Shown: positions 8,801-18,880 of the stretch, in pieces | Position numbering within the stretch: position 1 is the stretch's first letter | How the letters are laid out: each line of letters starts with the position of its first letter | Assembly (NCBI GenBank): GCA_004764695.1 | Contig: SMSO01000037.1 | Span: forward strand, 4,772,337-4,836,336 | From: Schizochytrium sp. TIO01 | Lineage: Eukaryota; Sar; Bigyra; Thraustochytrida; Thraustochytriidae | Reading direction: 5' to 3' | Length of the DNA stretch: 64,000 nt | Position numbers and translations under genes: made by a program | Notes under the pieces: generated by a model | The model's database searches: none | What the model saw: the letters and a program-made list of their open reading frames with translations, nothing else | What the model was told of the DNA's origin: nothing

Positions 8801-11192
8801 CCAAGATGATGCGCGCAAGGAAAGTGCCTTGATTGGCCTCTTGTACTTGTGCGCTGAAGATGCAAAGACGCAAGTATATGTTTGCTCTACAGCACTGTAT
8901 CGGTTGCTTAAGAGCGCATGGGTGCTACAATCAAAGTATCAACACACTTTGGTCGGAAAGCTCTTAGAACAGCTTGCTCGCAATAAGATGAACCGTACCA
9001 AGATGTTTAAAGCAGAAATGCGTGCTCGTGCTATTGCAGTCCGCTTTCATAAACAAATCCTCACAGATGCTAGTAGCTTAGGTCAAACCCGAATTTCACC
9101 GAGACCCCTATCCGCGGAACGTGGACGCACTAACCAGGTTCCGAATCAAACCAGCTCCCAAGAGAAGCATTTACTTCATCCCCAAAACATTGGCACAAAT
9201 AAGCTTGAAGCTATTGATACAAAAGCTCATAGTTACGGCACTGAATGGACAGACCCAGAGTGCGAATCAGAGTGTTTGTCATCAAACATCCTTGAATGTG
9301 ATACCGAACAAGCTCAAATTCATTATGATGCTACCAAGAGAGCTTCAGTGCTTGATTTAGGTAATGGGGAGTTACTGATTATTGAAGAAGACAGTGTGAA
9401 GGCAGAAAGTATAGCTGCAGACGATATGCATGAGCTGGTTCGTCTTCAACATGAGTATAGTCAGTGGCTGGATAAACAAACACCTTCTCCCTCAAAGAAA
9501 ACATCACGAAAGTCGAAGGGTTCGTCTCCGAAGGCTCTTGGACGAATTCCTGCAATAAAGTCTCCAAAATGTAAGCAGGCTAAACTACCCGCTACTAAAG
9601 GGTCTCTTGAAGCGTCAAGTCTTTGGACTCTGAAGGAGTCTATTTTTACGCCACATGAAAACCTCTCAGCAGTTGCGTGTAGTAATGGTCGTTTGTCAAA
9701 GCATGTTCCACGCGAAGACCTTTTTGTTGCGCTCAACCAGCCCGCAAAACTTCTCTGGACTAATCGTAAAGTCGTGGAAGCAGCTAAAAATACAGAAGGT
9801 CATGCCCCCCAAGCACATGCTCTTGGCACCTCCAAATCTGACAAGCTTTGGCGCTTGACGCAACCTCTGGATCCTTTTCAAGAACTTGTGGAGCAGACTC
9901 CACTTCCTGATCATGCACGCGACATGGATGTTCCTGATCTATCATTTCTGCAGTCAACTCGCGGCTCTCCACTTGGCCTGGTTGCGGCGCCAAAGGGCTT
10001 TGGAAGAACACAGAATATAGACGGCGATGATGATGAGCTAGCCAGTACGCTTATTGACGAGCGCTGCCGTGCCTTGTGGGCGCCAGGCCTTTGTGAGTTA
10101 GGAACTGCTCCACGGTCTGAAACAATTGTAAGGCCCCGCGCGCATCCTGGTACAGACGAGTGGCTCAAGGAAATTGAAGATTTGAAGTGCTGGGCTGCAT
10201 CTGGTGTGTTGACTGTTCCTGTTATTCCATTGTGGGTTGCAGATATCTCCATGAATCCGAATTTTACAACAGAAGCCAAGCTTGCAAATACAGGTGAAGA
10301 GAGCAAGGATACTGAGATTGTGATTGTACAAGAGCCTCTTTATTCTGCTATCTTGAGTCGAGTTTTTAATAAGAAAATGGACATGCGGCTTGAGCTTTTG
10401 TGTCCGCTATATGGATACTACTCAGCCCGCTCAACACTCGATCCACGGAGTTTACTCGAAGATCTGAACCTCGAACCCTTGCCCAAGAAGGACCCAGGAC
10501 CATCAGACTTAGCAAAGTTTTTGGAATTGGTTCGTGACCGCATGAATGAAAAAGTGAGCGAAGAAGAAACCGCCAGCATCCTCGCTCGAAGGTTTTCTGC
10601 AGACTTGACTTGCCTTTATCTATGGCAGATAAATCAAACAAGTTTACGCCCCATTATTGCGGACCATTGGACTATGCTCCTACAAATTATTTCTGAAGGA
10701 GAAAGTGAATATAGTCTTGAAAATCATAAATTTCAAGCTCTCAGTCAATTAATTATCACGCATGATTCTAGCCTACGCGATGATGTGCGACTCGGACAGC
10801 ATATGTGTATCCCCTTTTTAGACGCAGGAGACGATTTGGTTGCTATGGGAGTCATGCTTTGCTGGATTGCACCAGGTTTCGCAGGTCAGCCGGCACGTCT
10901 TCAACATGACCCTTCAGTTCCTAGCAATAAAACACCAGGATCTAAGAATGCATCATCGCAAAGGCAAACAAGCGTGTCTCTTAAAGGGGCACAAATCAGA
11001 GTGAACTCTATGGAGACAAACTCAGAGAAGGAAAGTCAAGAACAACAACTTGAAGAGGGCGACCCTGAAGAGGATGACTCTCAACCTCCGCCTATATCTC
11101 GCGCTTTGCGAAGCCTTCTCATCCAGATCCATGATTGGGTTGAGGAGCGCAACAAGAAATTACTTAGGACTTCATTTGAGGAGACCATCTAA
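5820..11192 (+). CDS. Orphan 1790-residue protein, probably helical-repeat scaffold
   Basis: One uninterrupted frame from tandem ATGs at 5820 and 5823 to a TAA. I recognise no family. Residues 84-105 are a Lys/Arg-rich basic stretch (KKKSVVSAKKKKAIATARRKR) that could be a nuclear or nucleic-acid-binding signal. Residues about 150-1075 are mostly amphipathic helix with regularly spaced Leu, Ala and Cys, reminiscent of ARM/HEAT-type repeats, broken by an Ala/Glu-rich helix near 530-550. Residues about 1085-1330 are polar, rich in Ser, Lys and Pro and probably disordered, including SPSKKTSRKSKGSSPK. The last 450 residues look folded again. No signal peptide or membrane segment is visible. Its length and clean coding support expression. 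The ARM-like reading is inference from composition, not a match. Confidence 0.8.
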   Translation: MMASDMSAPTDGAVFPVLVELCGAEDDETNRELSSTNRFRTINSILKHVKDERDKVNARLITERESRYEAACADVEATFPIPEKKKSVVSAKKKKAIATARRKRQEAFDALQRPVPPHFAVLSIAYPGAREAERAKDQVVVRSSRDLKILYREWEILSEQRQELLALRAFRDMLVLLNRHESLSDAILFELFQLLHNKRIEYFAWDALCQLIEFLARPASAAPSEGLEVDRYRGLASWGLAKYPSVLNNAINNGVSLLSMVLHQIRYADSLRSSKPSIEALQFVCAAALLTRNGSHDPVARSLVAQECFIDLGRRANDGFVLLSSLVLLNNTLEGFFEDTSVEDESKRVVLGKLSNHFASPQLIVHDVETKGVMARTDLSTIILACSAISKACLRLPIFGASELLCGSGAIRRLLALGEWSYEVLMIANSSQNNDGLGQIVVPHAQKTLRLYTSALRSAFEMDHQDDIRVNLIRVVLIQCLFLLSVATRNIQDQLPLTETSKPMFLELAKLFCKTIRMIRSEWIVISEGKAAERLRKIEAAEAAAELAAMKAIETGNKNTSTENQNGLGEDGSQDGPFNNTIIVDDHPQEWVLRNIELCALRGFRSLLDAKYLSAEDLESHFCDEYLPDLASFLECVSEDARRCSIDIINRFICIIELMEDQKQAKSLLERISIDAEPVLIVDMLLENPHEDNVAFLLCRVTKYSGNGAATEIINNVLSLIDHRTIAMEDHYSSSDLLIITYLLDVILYAAQSRERRHSMGTQEGGCAVEVILGCLTRMLAITARPHQAYDCITHACMALTLILQDVNNLERFANARGVQLLCALVEEFGRTSARLKPGPEKGLHYEVLLHALKLWRVIIMSRSVHFQQEVLCAEVMDTLFTLACADFEDDTSEYLKQCAQAKRLAASILVALPFKRDVAEPCLIAIARRFICRDYTEILPVAVEQQSFGARMFSRVEISETGHELLRRTHVIKALIDFVCHEPDGDLTLEDHAQDDARKESALIGLLYLCAEDAKTQVYVCSTALYRLLKSAWVLQSKYQHTLVGKLLEQLARNKMNRTKMFKAEMRARAIAVRFHKQILTDASSLGQTRISPRPLSAERGRTNQVPNQTSSQEKHLLHPQNIGTNKLEAIDTKAHSYGTEWTDPECESECLSSNILECDTEQAQIHYDATKRASVLDLGNGELLIIEEDSVKAESIAADDMHELVRLQHEYSQWLDKQTPSPSKKTSRKSKGSSPKALGRIPAIKSPKCKQAKLPATKGSLEASSLWTLKESIFTPHENLSAVACSNGRLSKHVPREDLFVALNQPAKLLWTNRKVVEAAKNTEGHAPQAHALGTSKSDKLWRLTQPLDPFQELVEQTPLPDHARDMDVPDLSFLQSTRGSPLGLVAAPKGFGRTQNIDGDDDELASTLIDERCRALWAPGLCELGTAPRSETIVRPRAHPGTDEWLKEIEDLKCWAASGVLTVPVIPLWVADISMNPNFTTEAKLANTGEESKDTEIVIVQEPLYSAILSRVFNKKMDMRLELLCPLYGYYSARSTLDPRSLLEDLNLEPLPKKDPGPSDLAKFLELVRDRMNEKVSEEETASILARRFSADLTCLYLWQINQTSLRPIIADHWTMLLQIISEGESEYSLENHKFQALSQLIITHDSSLRDDVRLGQHMCIPFLDAGDDLVAMGVMLCWIAPGFAGQPARLQHDPSVPSNKTPGSKNASSQRQTSVSLKGAQIRVNSMETNSEKESQEQQLEEGDPEEDDSQPPPISRALRSLLIQIHDWVEERNKKLLRTSFEETI

Positions 11193-12296
11193 TTTGATAT
11201 ACGTAGACGGAACTGTGCAAGTTTATACAATACAAGATAATCACCGCAACATAACAAGGCACATGGAGATGTGATTTGGATTTGATGTAGGGCGCTAGCG
11301 GCAGTGGTGCACACTGGTATAAAGCAGCAGGAGCACCAAGAAACCAACCAGCTCACAATTAATTTAGGATAGCAGTCAAGGTCCCGTGAGGTAGCAAACA
11401 AATCCTCGCGAAACTGAATAGGCCATCCAAACCTGGCATCGCCGCACCAAGTTTTCTTCAGACATCAACCCCCTCACGACCCAACCAGTCGACTTAAACC
11501 CGCCTTCAAACTCGTCCAAATACCTCTCGTTGTCTGTGTTGGCAACTGTGGAGTTGTCATGACGGAGGAGGAGGAGGAGAGCGCAGGTAAACAAAGTAGT
11601 AGAAGAGTTCAAAACAGCAGTTGTAGTAGCATTGGTGATAATTATAAAAACTATAGAATAGGATACATGTGCCTTGCACGAGAGAGTCTCCAGAGCAGGC
11701 TTCACAGCTTGGTGAATCCACCAACCGCCTGGTTAGTGGATTGCTGTCAGCCCTGAGAAAGTTAAGTTGCCCTTGTTTGCTATGAACCACTCAAATCTCA
11801 ATAGGCTAATACTCTAATAATGTACATGAATAACCGAGGTACCCCTAGATGACTCCAGTTAGGAAAGAGAAAAGAAGTTTATCACTCACGCAGCCTAAGG
11901 TACTTCCATTGGTATGAAACTAAACCATCCTCATGTGCAGAGTTTGTTGCATCGTGCGCTTCGTTGAGAATACTTGCCTATGTATAGTATCTATTTAGAT
12001 ATGTTATGTGAAGGCTTATTTCTTTGGTTCCCATCTATTCTAGAGAATGGAAAAAAAAAGAAAAAAAAAAGATTTGATCTCTGACAAAAACATACGCAGC
12101 AATTACACAAAGAGAAAGGGATACCAACACTAAGTAGCATGGAAAACGCAAACCCGACATTTCAAAATTGTAGCAGACGTGCGTGTAGTATGCTGCATGT
12201 CATCAATAAATCATGAAAGTTTCCGAAGTAAATGAAAAAGCTCTATGGCGAACTACAAGTTTGGCCCATCAAATTATGTGCTTGAAATAGGAGCCT
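11193..12296. other. Intergenic region between convergent genes
   Basis: Holds the presumed 3' ends of the orphan gene (+) and the NHL gene (-). A short GGA run lies near 11563-11580 and A-rich stretches at about 12050-12071. Short open frames here show no family resemblance. Confidence 0.4.
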
Positions 12297-13118
12297 TTAC
12301 CAGGGACGTTTTTCATCACGAAGAACTCTAGTCTCGAGATGCTCGAGTGAATCAACAGACAGTAGATGAACCCGCGAGTTAGACTTGTCTGCAACATGAA
12401 TATGGCCTGTGTGGGGGTGAAATTCAATTCTACAAGGTGCGTCAAAAAGGTCTGCGCGAAATGTGTGTTGAAGGATGCCTTTAGTGGAAAAGACAAGAAC
12501 TGTATTCTTGCCCATATCGCATATAAAGAGTCGTCCATCAGGGGTGACAGCGACATCCCAGGGCCGCTGCAACTTGCCAGCACTAACAGTGCGGATAGGT
12601 CGGCCGTCTTCCACACGAATAATTTGCACACGTGCATTCCCAGTGTCAGCAACAGCAACATGAGCTCGGTCTAGGGCGCAGAGGCCTCTAGGCTCTTCGA
12701 AGCGCCCTGGGCCATTGCCACGCTCTCCAATAGGTCCGATATCCGTGCCATCACAAAGGAGAACTCGCAAGCGATGAAAGCGAGTTTCAGATAGAACAGT
12801 TGTCCCGTCCTCGAGTGGTACTGTGCCAAAAGGAAACTGGAAATCAGGCAAGCGGGCGATGAGTTTATTATCGAGCTTTACCTCCTCTTGGTCCCAAACT
12901 CTGCCAGCGTCACGTTTGGCACTTCCTGCGCATCCAGAACTTTGCTGCCTTTCTACACTTTTGACCGAACCATCGTCAAGCTCACCATCAACATCCCTCG
13001 TGAGGCTGCGCTGGTCTCCCACTTCCTTTTGATCACCTTTTGACGACACGAAACTACTAGCGCTCAGGTCGCGCCGGGGACTCAATCCAGCTGCCAACGA
13101 TCCTTCCACCTGGTCCAT
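12297..13118 (-). CDS. NHL-repeat protein (partial beta-propeller)
   Basis: 273 residues from the ATG at 13116-13118; the frame extends upstream only to a GTG. Residues 1-90 are polar and low in complexity. Residues about 136-265 hold three NHL repeats with the characteristic core, including PRGLCALDRAHVAVADTGNARV, then PWDVAVTPDGRLFICDMGKN and a third ending in HIHVADKSNSRVHLL. NHL propellers bind proteins or RNA. A closed propeller needs five or six blades, and only about three or four are visible here, so the domain may be short, may dimerise, or the gene may have exons I do not see. No RING, B-box or signal peptide is present, so a TRIM-like role has no support. Confidence 0.75.
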   Translation of the reverse strand: MDQVEGSLAAGLSPRRDLSASSFVSSKGDQKEVGDQRSLTRDVDGELDDGSVKSVERQQSSGCAGSAKRDAGRVWDQEEVKLDNKLIARLPDFQFPFGTVPLEDGTTVLSETRFHRLRVLLCDGTDIGPIGERGNGPGRFEEPRGLCALDRAHVAVADTGNARVQIIRVEDGRPIRTVSAGKLQRPWDVAVTPDGRLFICDMGKNTVLVFSTKGILQHTFRADLFDAPCRIEFHPHTGHIHVADKSNSRVHLLSVDSLEHLETRVLRDEKRPW

Positions 13119-14345
13119 TTTCGTGTCCCGGTGCACTCGCCACCAAGCTGACCTCCCCAGTATCGTCCACAGCTCCCCTGCACAAGCCAGTCAAACCCAG
13201 TGCTTCTCCAACCTCCTCAAGTTGACGTCTTGGCGTCTCGGCGAACCTCGAGCAAAGCCTCGCCACGCCGGTGATGGGGCGCCATATTCTCAGGTTGTAC
13301 AGGCAAAGAAGAACTACTCAATAGAACTAAGGTCTTTCAAAGTTCTCCTTCCTTACTGTTCTCTCTGTGTGCAATCTTAGGATGAGTTTCTTTCTCTCAT
13401 CTCTTTCGTAGTTCTTGCACGCCTAGGGTTTACGCTAGCGGGGGCATAACACCCCTGTCTTCCTCTTTCCAAGTTTTCATGCGTTGGTACACACCGTCAC
13501 TTGTGAGTTCAATGCTTTCTCTCTCTCTCTCTCAAACCAACAAACTCTGGCACTCCAAGAGAAACTCGACGGCGGCTTAAACCCGTCTAAAGCCTCGAGA
13601 CGGTTGATCCACACACATAAAGACTTGAGCTCGTGCACGACCATAATCACCGCACTGTTGCCCTATCGCGGCAGCCCAGCTCTCAGGGCGGGTGCTTCGG
13701 TTTCGCGGCAGTCAGATCGATGAGGTGTGTCCCGGAGCGTTTCGACCCTAAAAACGGGGCACGGAGAAAAATTAGTTTTACCGAGCCTGCCTCGGACCCA
13801 GCCTAAGGCGAGACCGGTATGGCGTAGATTCGCCGGCGGTGAGGAAGGCGGGCAAATAGAAAGACTCGAAGGAAGGAGGCAAAAGGCCTTCTCGTCCTCT
13901 CCAAAGGTCTGTCTATCTGTCTGTCTACAGCGTAGAGAAGCCATTCAAGGCCATCAAAAGAGGCGTCGATGCAGAGCTCAAAGCGAATGCAGTGGTCGAA
14001 GCGAAGGCTGAAAGGATGGGCGACCTTGAGCCCTTTCAATTTCAGAAAAGCAAACTAATTTGAAGGGGAAACTGATGAAAAGAAAAAGTATTAGAAGAGG
14101 CGAAGAAACGAGGACTCGAACAAGTTTAATAAAATGGAGAGAAGAGCCAAGGTAGCGCCGGCACGAGGCTGGGATTGAAGGAAACGGGGCCTGGGTTGAG
14201 CTTGGGAGACAAAGGAGACCCCGCGTTGGCGTTGATGCCGGGTTCTCCTGCTCTTGTGAAGGATGAGCTGCTACATTTGCGTACTGGCGCTGCGCTAAGA
14301 GGGAGATAACGCGTAGGTACGTATATAATATATGCAAATAAACGA

Positions 14346-14389
<44 letters not shown>

Positions 14390-15374
14390 AGGAAAGAAAG
14401 AAAGAAAGAAAGAAAGAAAGAAAAGAAAGAAAAGAAAAGAAAAGAGAAATGAGGAATTTGAAAGAAACAAACAAGAAATAAGGAGTCGCTTGCGGCACGA
14501 ACTCCGACGCAGCGTGGGTACCGGAGACGCAGGCTCTGAGCAGACGTGCAGACCGAGGTGGGGAGCTAGGGATAATCCCTTCGTAAGCTGGCGTCGGCTG
14601 GCTCGTCTCCTCTAGAGTGTGGGCTAACGTAGAGCCAACGCGCACGGGTTGATTTGATTGCCTGATCCATTGATGGAGGTTTGAAACACCCAGACTATTT
14701 GCGTTTTCATTATATTTTCGCTGATTGAAACAGTTTACTCTGTGAAGAGTCCAGACCTTGCAGCCGTAGTTCGCGACGCAAAAATAAAAACTGCTCTCGA
14801 TCTCAGACCGAGAGAAAAGTACTTGTTATAAAAGTCCTGGCAAAGTCCTCGTCATCGCTTGAAAGCATAGTTTCTGCGAAACGCCACGCAAGTTGGTCCT
14901 CTGAACGCTGGAGTTATCTCGTTGCAGTGAGCAGGTGCACAGCCCAACGACGTAAGAATTATAAAGATCGAGGTTCGTCACTGGAGCTTATTGCCGGAAA
15001 GCAGACGAAGCTGAGGGTAAATAGCGTTGGCGAAACTAGTCTCAAAACATTAATTCTCTTGCTATTTTACTCAGGTATCCTTGCTGATTAGGTGCGACTT
15101 CCTTCTTTCTCGTTCTTTGTGTAGCTTCGGGGTGGCTACAAGAATCTAGGACACACGAGCCACCACCGAAGCTACTCACAAGAAGGGAGAAAACGAACTG
15201 GATCCCATCTCTGATCTGGACTTGACGGTGAGCCTAGATTTAATCTTCTTTACTCACTGATACACATCTACAATTTTTTGAAGCGGGATCTTGTAGCAAC
15301 CTCAGCAGCAAGATTGGAAATACGGCTACCTAGACTGCTTAGACTGCGAGGTGGCAGCGGGTTGTTGGTTGACA
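13119..15374. other. Intergenic region between divergent NHL and PH-MAPK genes
   Basis: A 2.2-kb spacer containing a CT run near 13511-13522 and the GAAA microsatellite listed separately. Open frames inside it are low in complexity or arise from the repeat. The last few hundred bases presumably hold the PH-MAPK promoter and 5' leader. Confidence 0.4.
14342..14450. repeat. GAAA tetranucleotide microsatellite
   Basis: About 100 bases of nearly perfect GAAA units, interrupted by one GGAAA and ending in degenerate AAAAG units. On the minus strand it reads as TTTC and gives meaningless Phe/Leu/Ser-rich frames. Confidence 0.9.
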
Positions 15375-17846
15375 ATGAAGACTGTGGATCAAACTACACA
15401 ATATCTCGGAGAACACACAGCTGAGGATATCCCACACGTGAAACTTGAAGGTTTCTTGGCGAAACGATCAGCCAAGTCTGGCCGAACGTGGCGCCGACGC
15501 TTCTTTGTATTGGACGGTACGAAGTTATTCTACTATCGTAGCTCCCGAGACGTGAAGCCTCGTGAAGAAATCGAAATTACGAGCAGTACCTTTGTGAAGA
15601 AATCTCCTACGCGCCCGTTTTGCCTCGAACTCTGCACCAATCGACAGATTCTTTTCATTTGCGCTGACCAGGAAGAGACGCAGAACCTTTGGCTTGACGC
15701 CCTCACCCTCTCCATCGAAATTGCACGTTTGCAAAGATCACGTGGTGTACCTTCAATGGGGAACAACATCGCTAGTCCTACACCAAGCGATACATTGGTA
15801 TCGATGCCAAAAGAAGCGATTTCGAGTACCAGTACCAATAGCAAGACCGGTCTTTCTGAATCTATGCGTGCTTTAACTGTTAGCGAGCATGGTTATAGCA
15901 ATGACCTGATTGGTAAAACTCATCTTGCAGGACCACCAATTCCTCCTTCTGGTATGTCTCCAGACTGCTCTCCAAACAACCGTCACGCAGGAAACTCCAG
16001 CATTAATGGAGGTGGTGCATCAACGAAGATTGATGGTGGAACCCATGGAAATAACCAGGTTGAGCCAGATCTCCCTGATTACCTTGTAAAGCATAACAAT
16101 TGCGAGGATAACGATGATGACAATAATGATGATGACGAGGATAGTTCTTCGCAGCGAGCTATGCAGATTGAGGAGAGCAAATCTTGTGGACATTCTCGCC
16201 CAAGCAATGGAAATCTTGGTCTTCCAACAAACAGCCGAGGTAGTAATAATCTTCATCATCAACATCAAATTAATTCAAGTTCGACTACATCAACATCTTC
16301 GGGATCTTCGGCTAGCACTAATGTAACATCAACGACTGGGTTTGGCCGTGCTTCTAACTTGTTCAGAAGATTTAAGCAGCGACGACGCGGCAGTAGCCAG
16401 GGTCAAAGCACTTCGTCTGCCTCTGAACCCGCCGTTAGTGAAACCCCTGTAAACAAAGAGAAACGTGGTGAATCTGTTTCAAGTACTGCACTACCTTCGA
16501 CACGCTCTGAGCGTGCTGGTTCTCTTAGTGGTGATGCTCAAGCCAATAAGGGACGCACATCCTCCATGGCGAGTCAGGATAGCTTACCTCTTGCTGTAGT
16601 TCCTGAACCAGTGGAGTCTTTCGATGACGCAGAAGCTGCGCCAAAATCCCAGTCGCGCCGTGGATCTACCTGTTCGACCTCATCAAGCCTACAGCGTACT
16701 TCGGGGGTCTTGCGTGCCCGACCCACTCATAGGTTCTCAACACCGGCAACTACGTTTGAGGTTGATACAAGATACTCCTATGTGAAGTCAGTTGGCACAG
16801 GTGCTTATGGTGTCGTCGTTAGCGCCAATGACCGCATATCAGGTGACAAAGTTGCAATTAAGAAAGTTGCTCGAGCGTTTGAGGACCTGGTGGACGCGAA
16901 GCGCATTCTGCGTGAGATCAAACTTCTGCGGCATTTTGACCATGAGAACATAATTAACATCCGTGACTTGATGGCCCCGGCCCGATACAATTATGATGAC
17001 ATTTATATTGTATCAGAGCTTATGGAAACCGATTTGCACCGTGTAATCTACTCTAAGCAAAAACTCACGAATGATCATATCCAATACTTTGTATATCAAA
17101 CCCTTCGTGCTCTCAAGTACATTCACTCAGCGAATGTGATTCATCGTGATCTCAAGCCGTCCAATTTGCTGCTTAACTCAAACTGCGACCTGAAAATTTG
17201 CGACTTTGGCCTCGCTCGTGGCCTTGAGGACTCTAACTTGGAGCTCACAGAGTACGTCGTGACACGGTGGTATCGTGCGCCAGAGATTATGCTTGCTTGC
17301 CGTGAATATACAAAGTCAATTGATGTGTGGGCTGTGGGCTGTATTTTCGCTGAGCTCCTTGTGCGGAAACCTCTGGTGCCTGGTGAAGATTACATTCATC
17401 AGCTGCAGCTTATCACGGATGTGCTTGGTACACCACGAGAGTCCGATATGCACTTCATTCGTAGTGACAAAGCCAAACGTTTCATGCGTGCTCAACCGCT
17501 ACGCCCCAAGCGCAACTATGCCGAAATGTTTCCTAATGCTTCGAGCGAGGGCCTCGATTTACTGGATAAGATGCTTCAATTTAATCCTGACAAACGTATA
17601 TCCGTGGAGGATGCGCTTGCTCACCCCTACCTCGGGACCCTGTACCAGCCAAACGACGAGCCAACGTGCCCGTCTCCTTTTCTTTTTGATGATAATAAAC
17701 CAGATGATGAGCTTTGCAAGCGTGATATTCAGGATCAAATCTTGCAGGAAGTTCTTCTCTTTCATCCTGAAGATGCTCCTCGCTTCATTGCGGAACAAAA
17801 GGCTGCAAACCCCGATGCAGCTTTTCCACTCCAGGCTCCAGCATGA
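15375..17846 (+). CDS. MAP kinase with N-terminal pleckstrin-homology domain
   Basis: 823 residues from the ATG at 15375; the frame continues upstream only to a GTG at 15351. Residues about 24-120 are a PH domain (VKLEGFLAKRSAKSG start, RRRFFVLDG, closing helix with W), likely to bind phosphoinositides or proteins and target the kinase to membranes. Residues about 121-460 are a Ser/Asn/Asp-rich linker, probably disordered. The kinase domain runs about 466-760: glycine loop GTGAYG at 474, ATP lysine K496, HRDLKPSN with catalytic D592, DFG at 610-612, and activation loop TEYVVTRWYRAPE with T625 and Y627. TEY is the ERK-type dual-phosphorylation motif, so activation by a MEK is expected. All catalytic residues are present. 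Placement in a specific cascade is not possible from sequence alone. Confidence 0.93.
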   Translation: MKTVDQTTQYLGEHTAEDIPHVKLEGFLAKRSAKSGRTWRRRFFVLDGTKLFYYRSSRDVKPREEIEITSSTFVKKSPTRPFCLELCTNRQILFICADQEETQNLWLDALTLSIEIARLQRSRGVPSMGNNIASPTPSDTLVSMPKEAISSTSTNSKTGLSESMRALTVSEHGYSNDLIGKTHLAGPPIPPSGMSPDCSPNNRHAGNSSINGGGASTKIDGGTHGNNQVEPDLPDYLVKHNNCEDNDDDNNDDDEDSSSQRAMQIEESKSCGHSRPSNGNLGLPTNSRGSNNLHHQHQINSSSTTSTSSGSSASTNVTSTTGFGRASNLFRRFKQRRRGSSQGQSTSSASEPAVSETPVNKEKRGESVSSTALPSTRSERAGSLSGDAQANKGRTSSMASQDSLPLAVVPEPVESFDDAEAAPKSQSRRGSTCSTSSSLQRTSGVLRARPTHRFSTPATTFEVDTRYSYVKSVGTGAYGVVVSANDRISGDKVAIKKVARAFEDLVDAKRILREIKLLRHFDHENIINIRDLMAPARYNYDDIYIVSELMETDLHRVIYSKQKLTNDHIQYFVYQTLRALKYIHSANVIHRDLKPSNLLLNSNCDLKICDFGLARGLEDSNLELTEYVVTRWYRAPEIMLACREYTKSIDVWAVGCIFAELLVRKPLVPGEDYIHQLQLITDVLGTPRESDMHFIRSDKAKRFMRAQPLRPKRNYAEMFPNASSEGLDLLDKMLQFNPDKRISVEDALAHPYLGTLYQPNDEPTCPSPFLFDDNKPDDELCKRDIQDQILQEVLLFHPEDAPRFIAEQKAANPDAAFPLQAPA

Positions 17847-18880
17847 AAGTCGCTACCAAGTCTGTCACCCATTTCTTTCTATTATAAATTCATGAAAGCA
17901 TGCACTCTCAGTACTAACTCAATCTTATTTTTTTCATTTTTATTATTTATGATCATCGAAAAGGTCCTTCTTTGATAGATACATCATCTCGCAAGGGCTC
18001 GAATCTGCTAGCAATTAAGAAAGATGCTCCGAATGTGCCTGTCTATCCAACTTGTTTGATACATGGCGGGTTCTTTCACAGTTCTTTCCTACTTTCATAC
18101 TTTCTGAGAAAGAACGATAGTGCTACCAGAGCTCCATTTTAAATATAAACAGGCACCTCATTCCTAGCAACGAAAACACTTCTGACGACTTATCACTACC
18201 ATTTGATGCAACACCATTGTTGCTCGTCGAGGAGGTTATTACCCATGAGCGCAGTCACCGATCAAATAATTTCTAGACTTACATGAGCTTAGAAGCTGTG
18301 AATACAAAACCAAAGCGTGTGCCAAATCATGTCTGGCTCAGATAGTAAATAGTACAAGCGACCAATAATCTGAGCACAAATACTCTCTTTACAAGTACAA
18401 GAAGCAAGCTATTTTTTTCCTTCCTCTAATACCATCATAAGACATCATCAACATAAGAAGGTATCAGCACCACACAGGGAATGTTTGCTGGAACTGATTA
18501 CGAGCCAAGTTAGAACAGTATCGAACCTCAGGCTATCTATTCACAAGCAAAAGAGAGAAGCAAAACAAGTCAGATAAAACCCATGTGGAGGAAATTTGGG
18601 AAGGGGGGGAAGACTTCACAAGAAAATACTCCGGAGCAAGAGGAGTCTATCAAACAATCGTTTTCGAAACGAGCCAGTAATAAAATGCTTTCATTACGTG
18701 TGGATCACAGAGAGAGCGTCAAGAATCAGCAAGTTTGGAACACACATGGCTGAACAGACAGTGCTGTGGCGCATCATCTGTGTTCCAATGGATATCGACT
18801 GAGAGACACAAGCTAAAAATTCAAGTCGCAAAGATGTGGTTATAGTGAAGATGCAATCAGGGCACGATAAGACACACTGC
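17847..18880. other. Intergenic region between convergent genes
   Basis: Downstream of the PH-MAPK and the P1 gene. Moderately AT-rich, with short spurious frames only. No repeat or RNA gene is visible. Confidence 0.4.

Noticed and set aside
14126-14645. Phe/Leu/Ser-rich minus-strand frames over the GAAA repeat
   Set aside because: They are translations of the microsatellite.
15351-15374. Upstream extension of the PH-MAPK from GTG at 15351
   Set aside because: Non-ATG start; the first in-frame ATG at 15375 precedes the whole PH domain.
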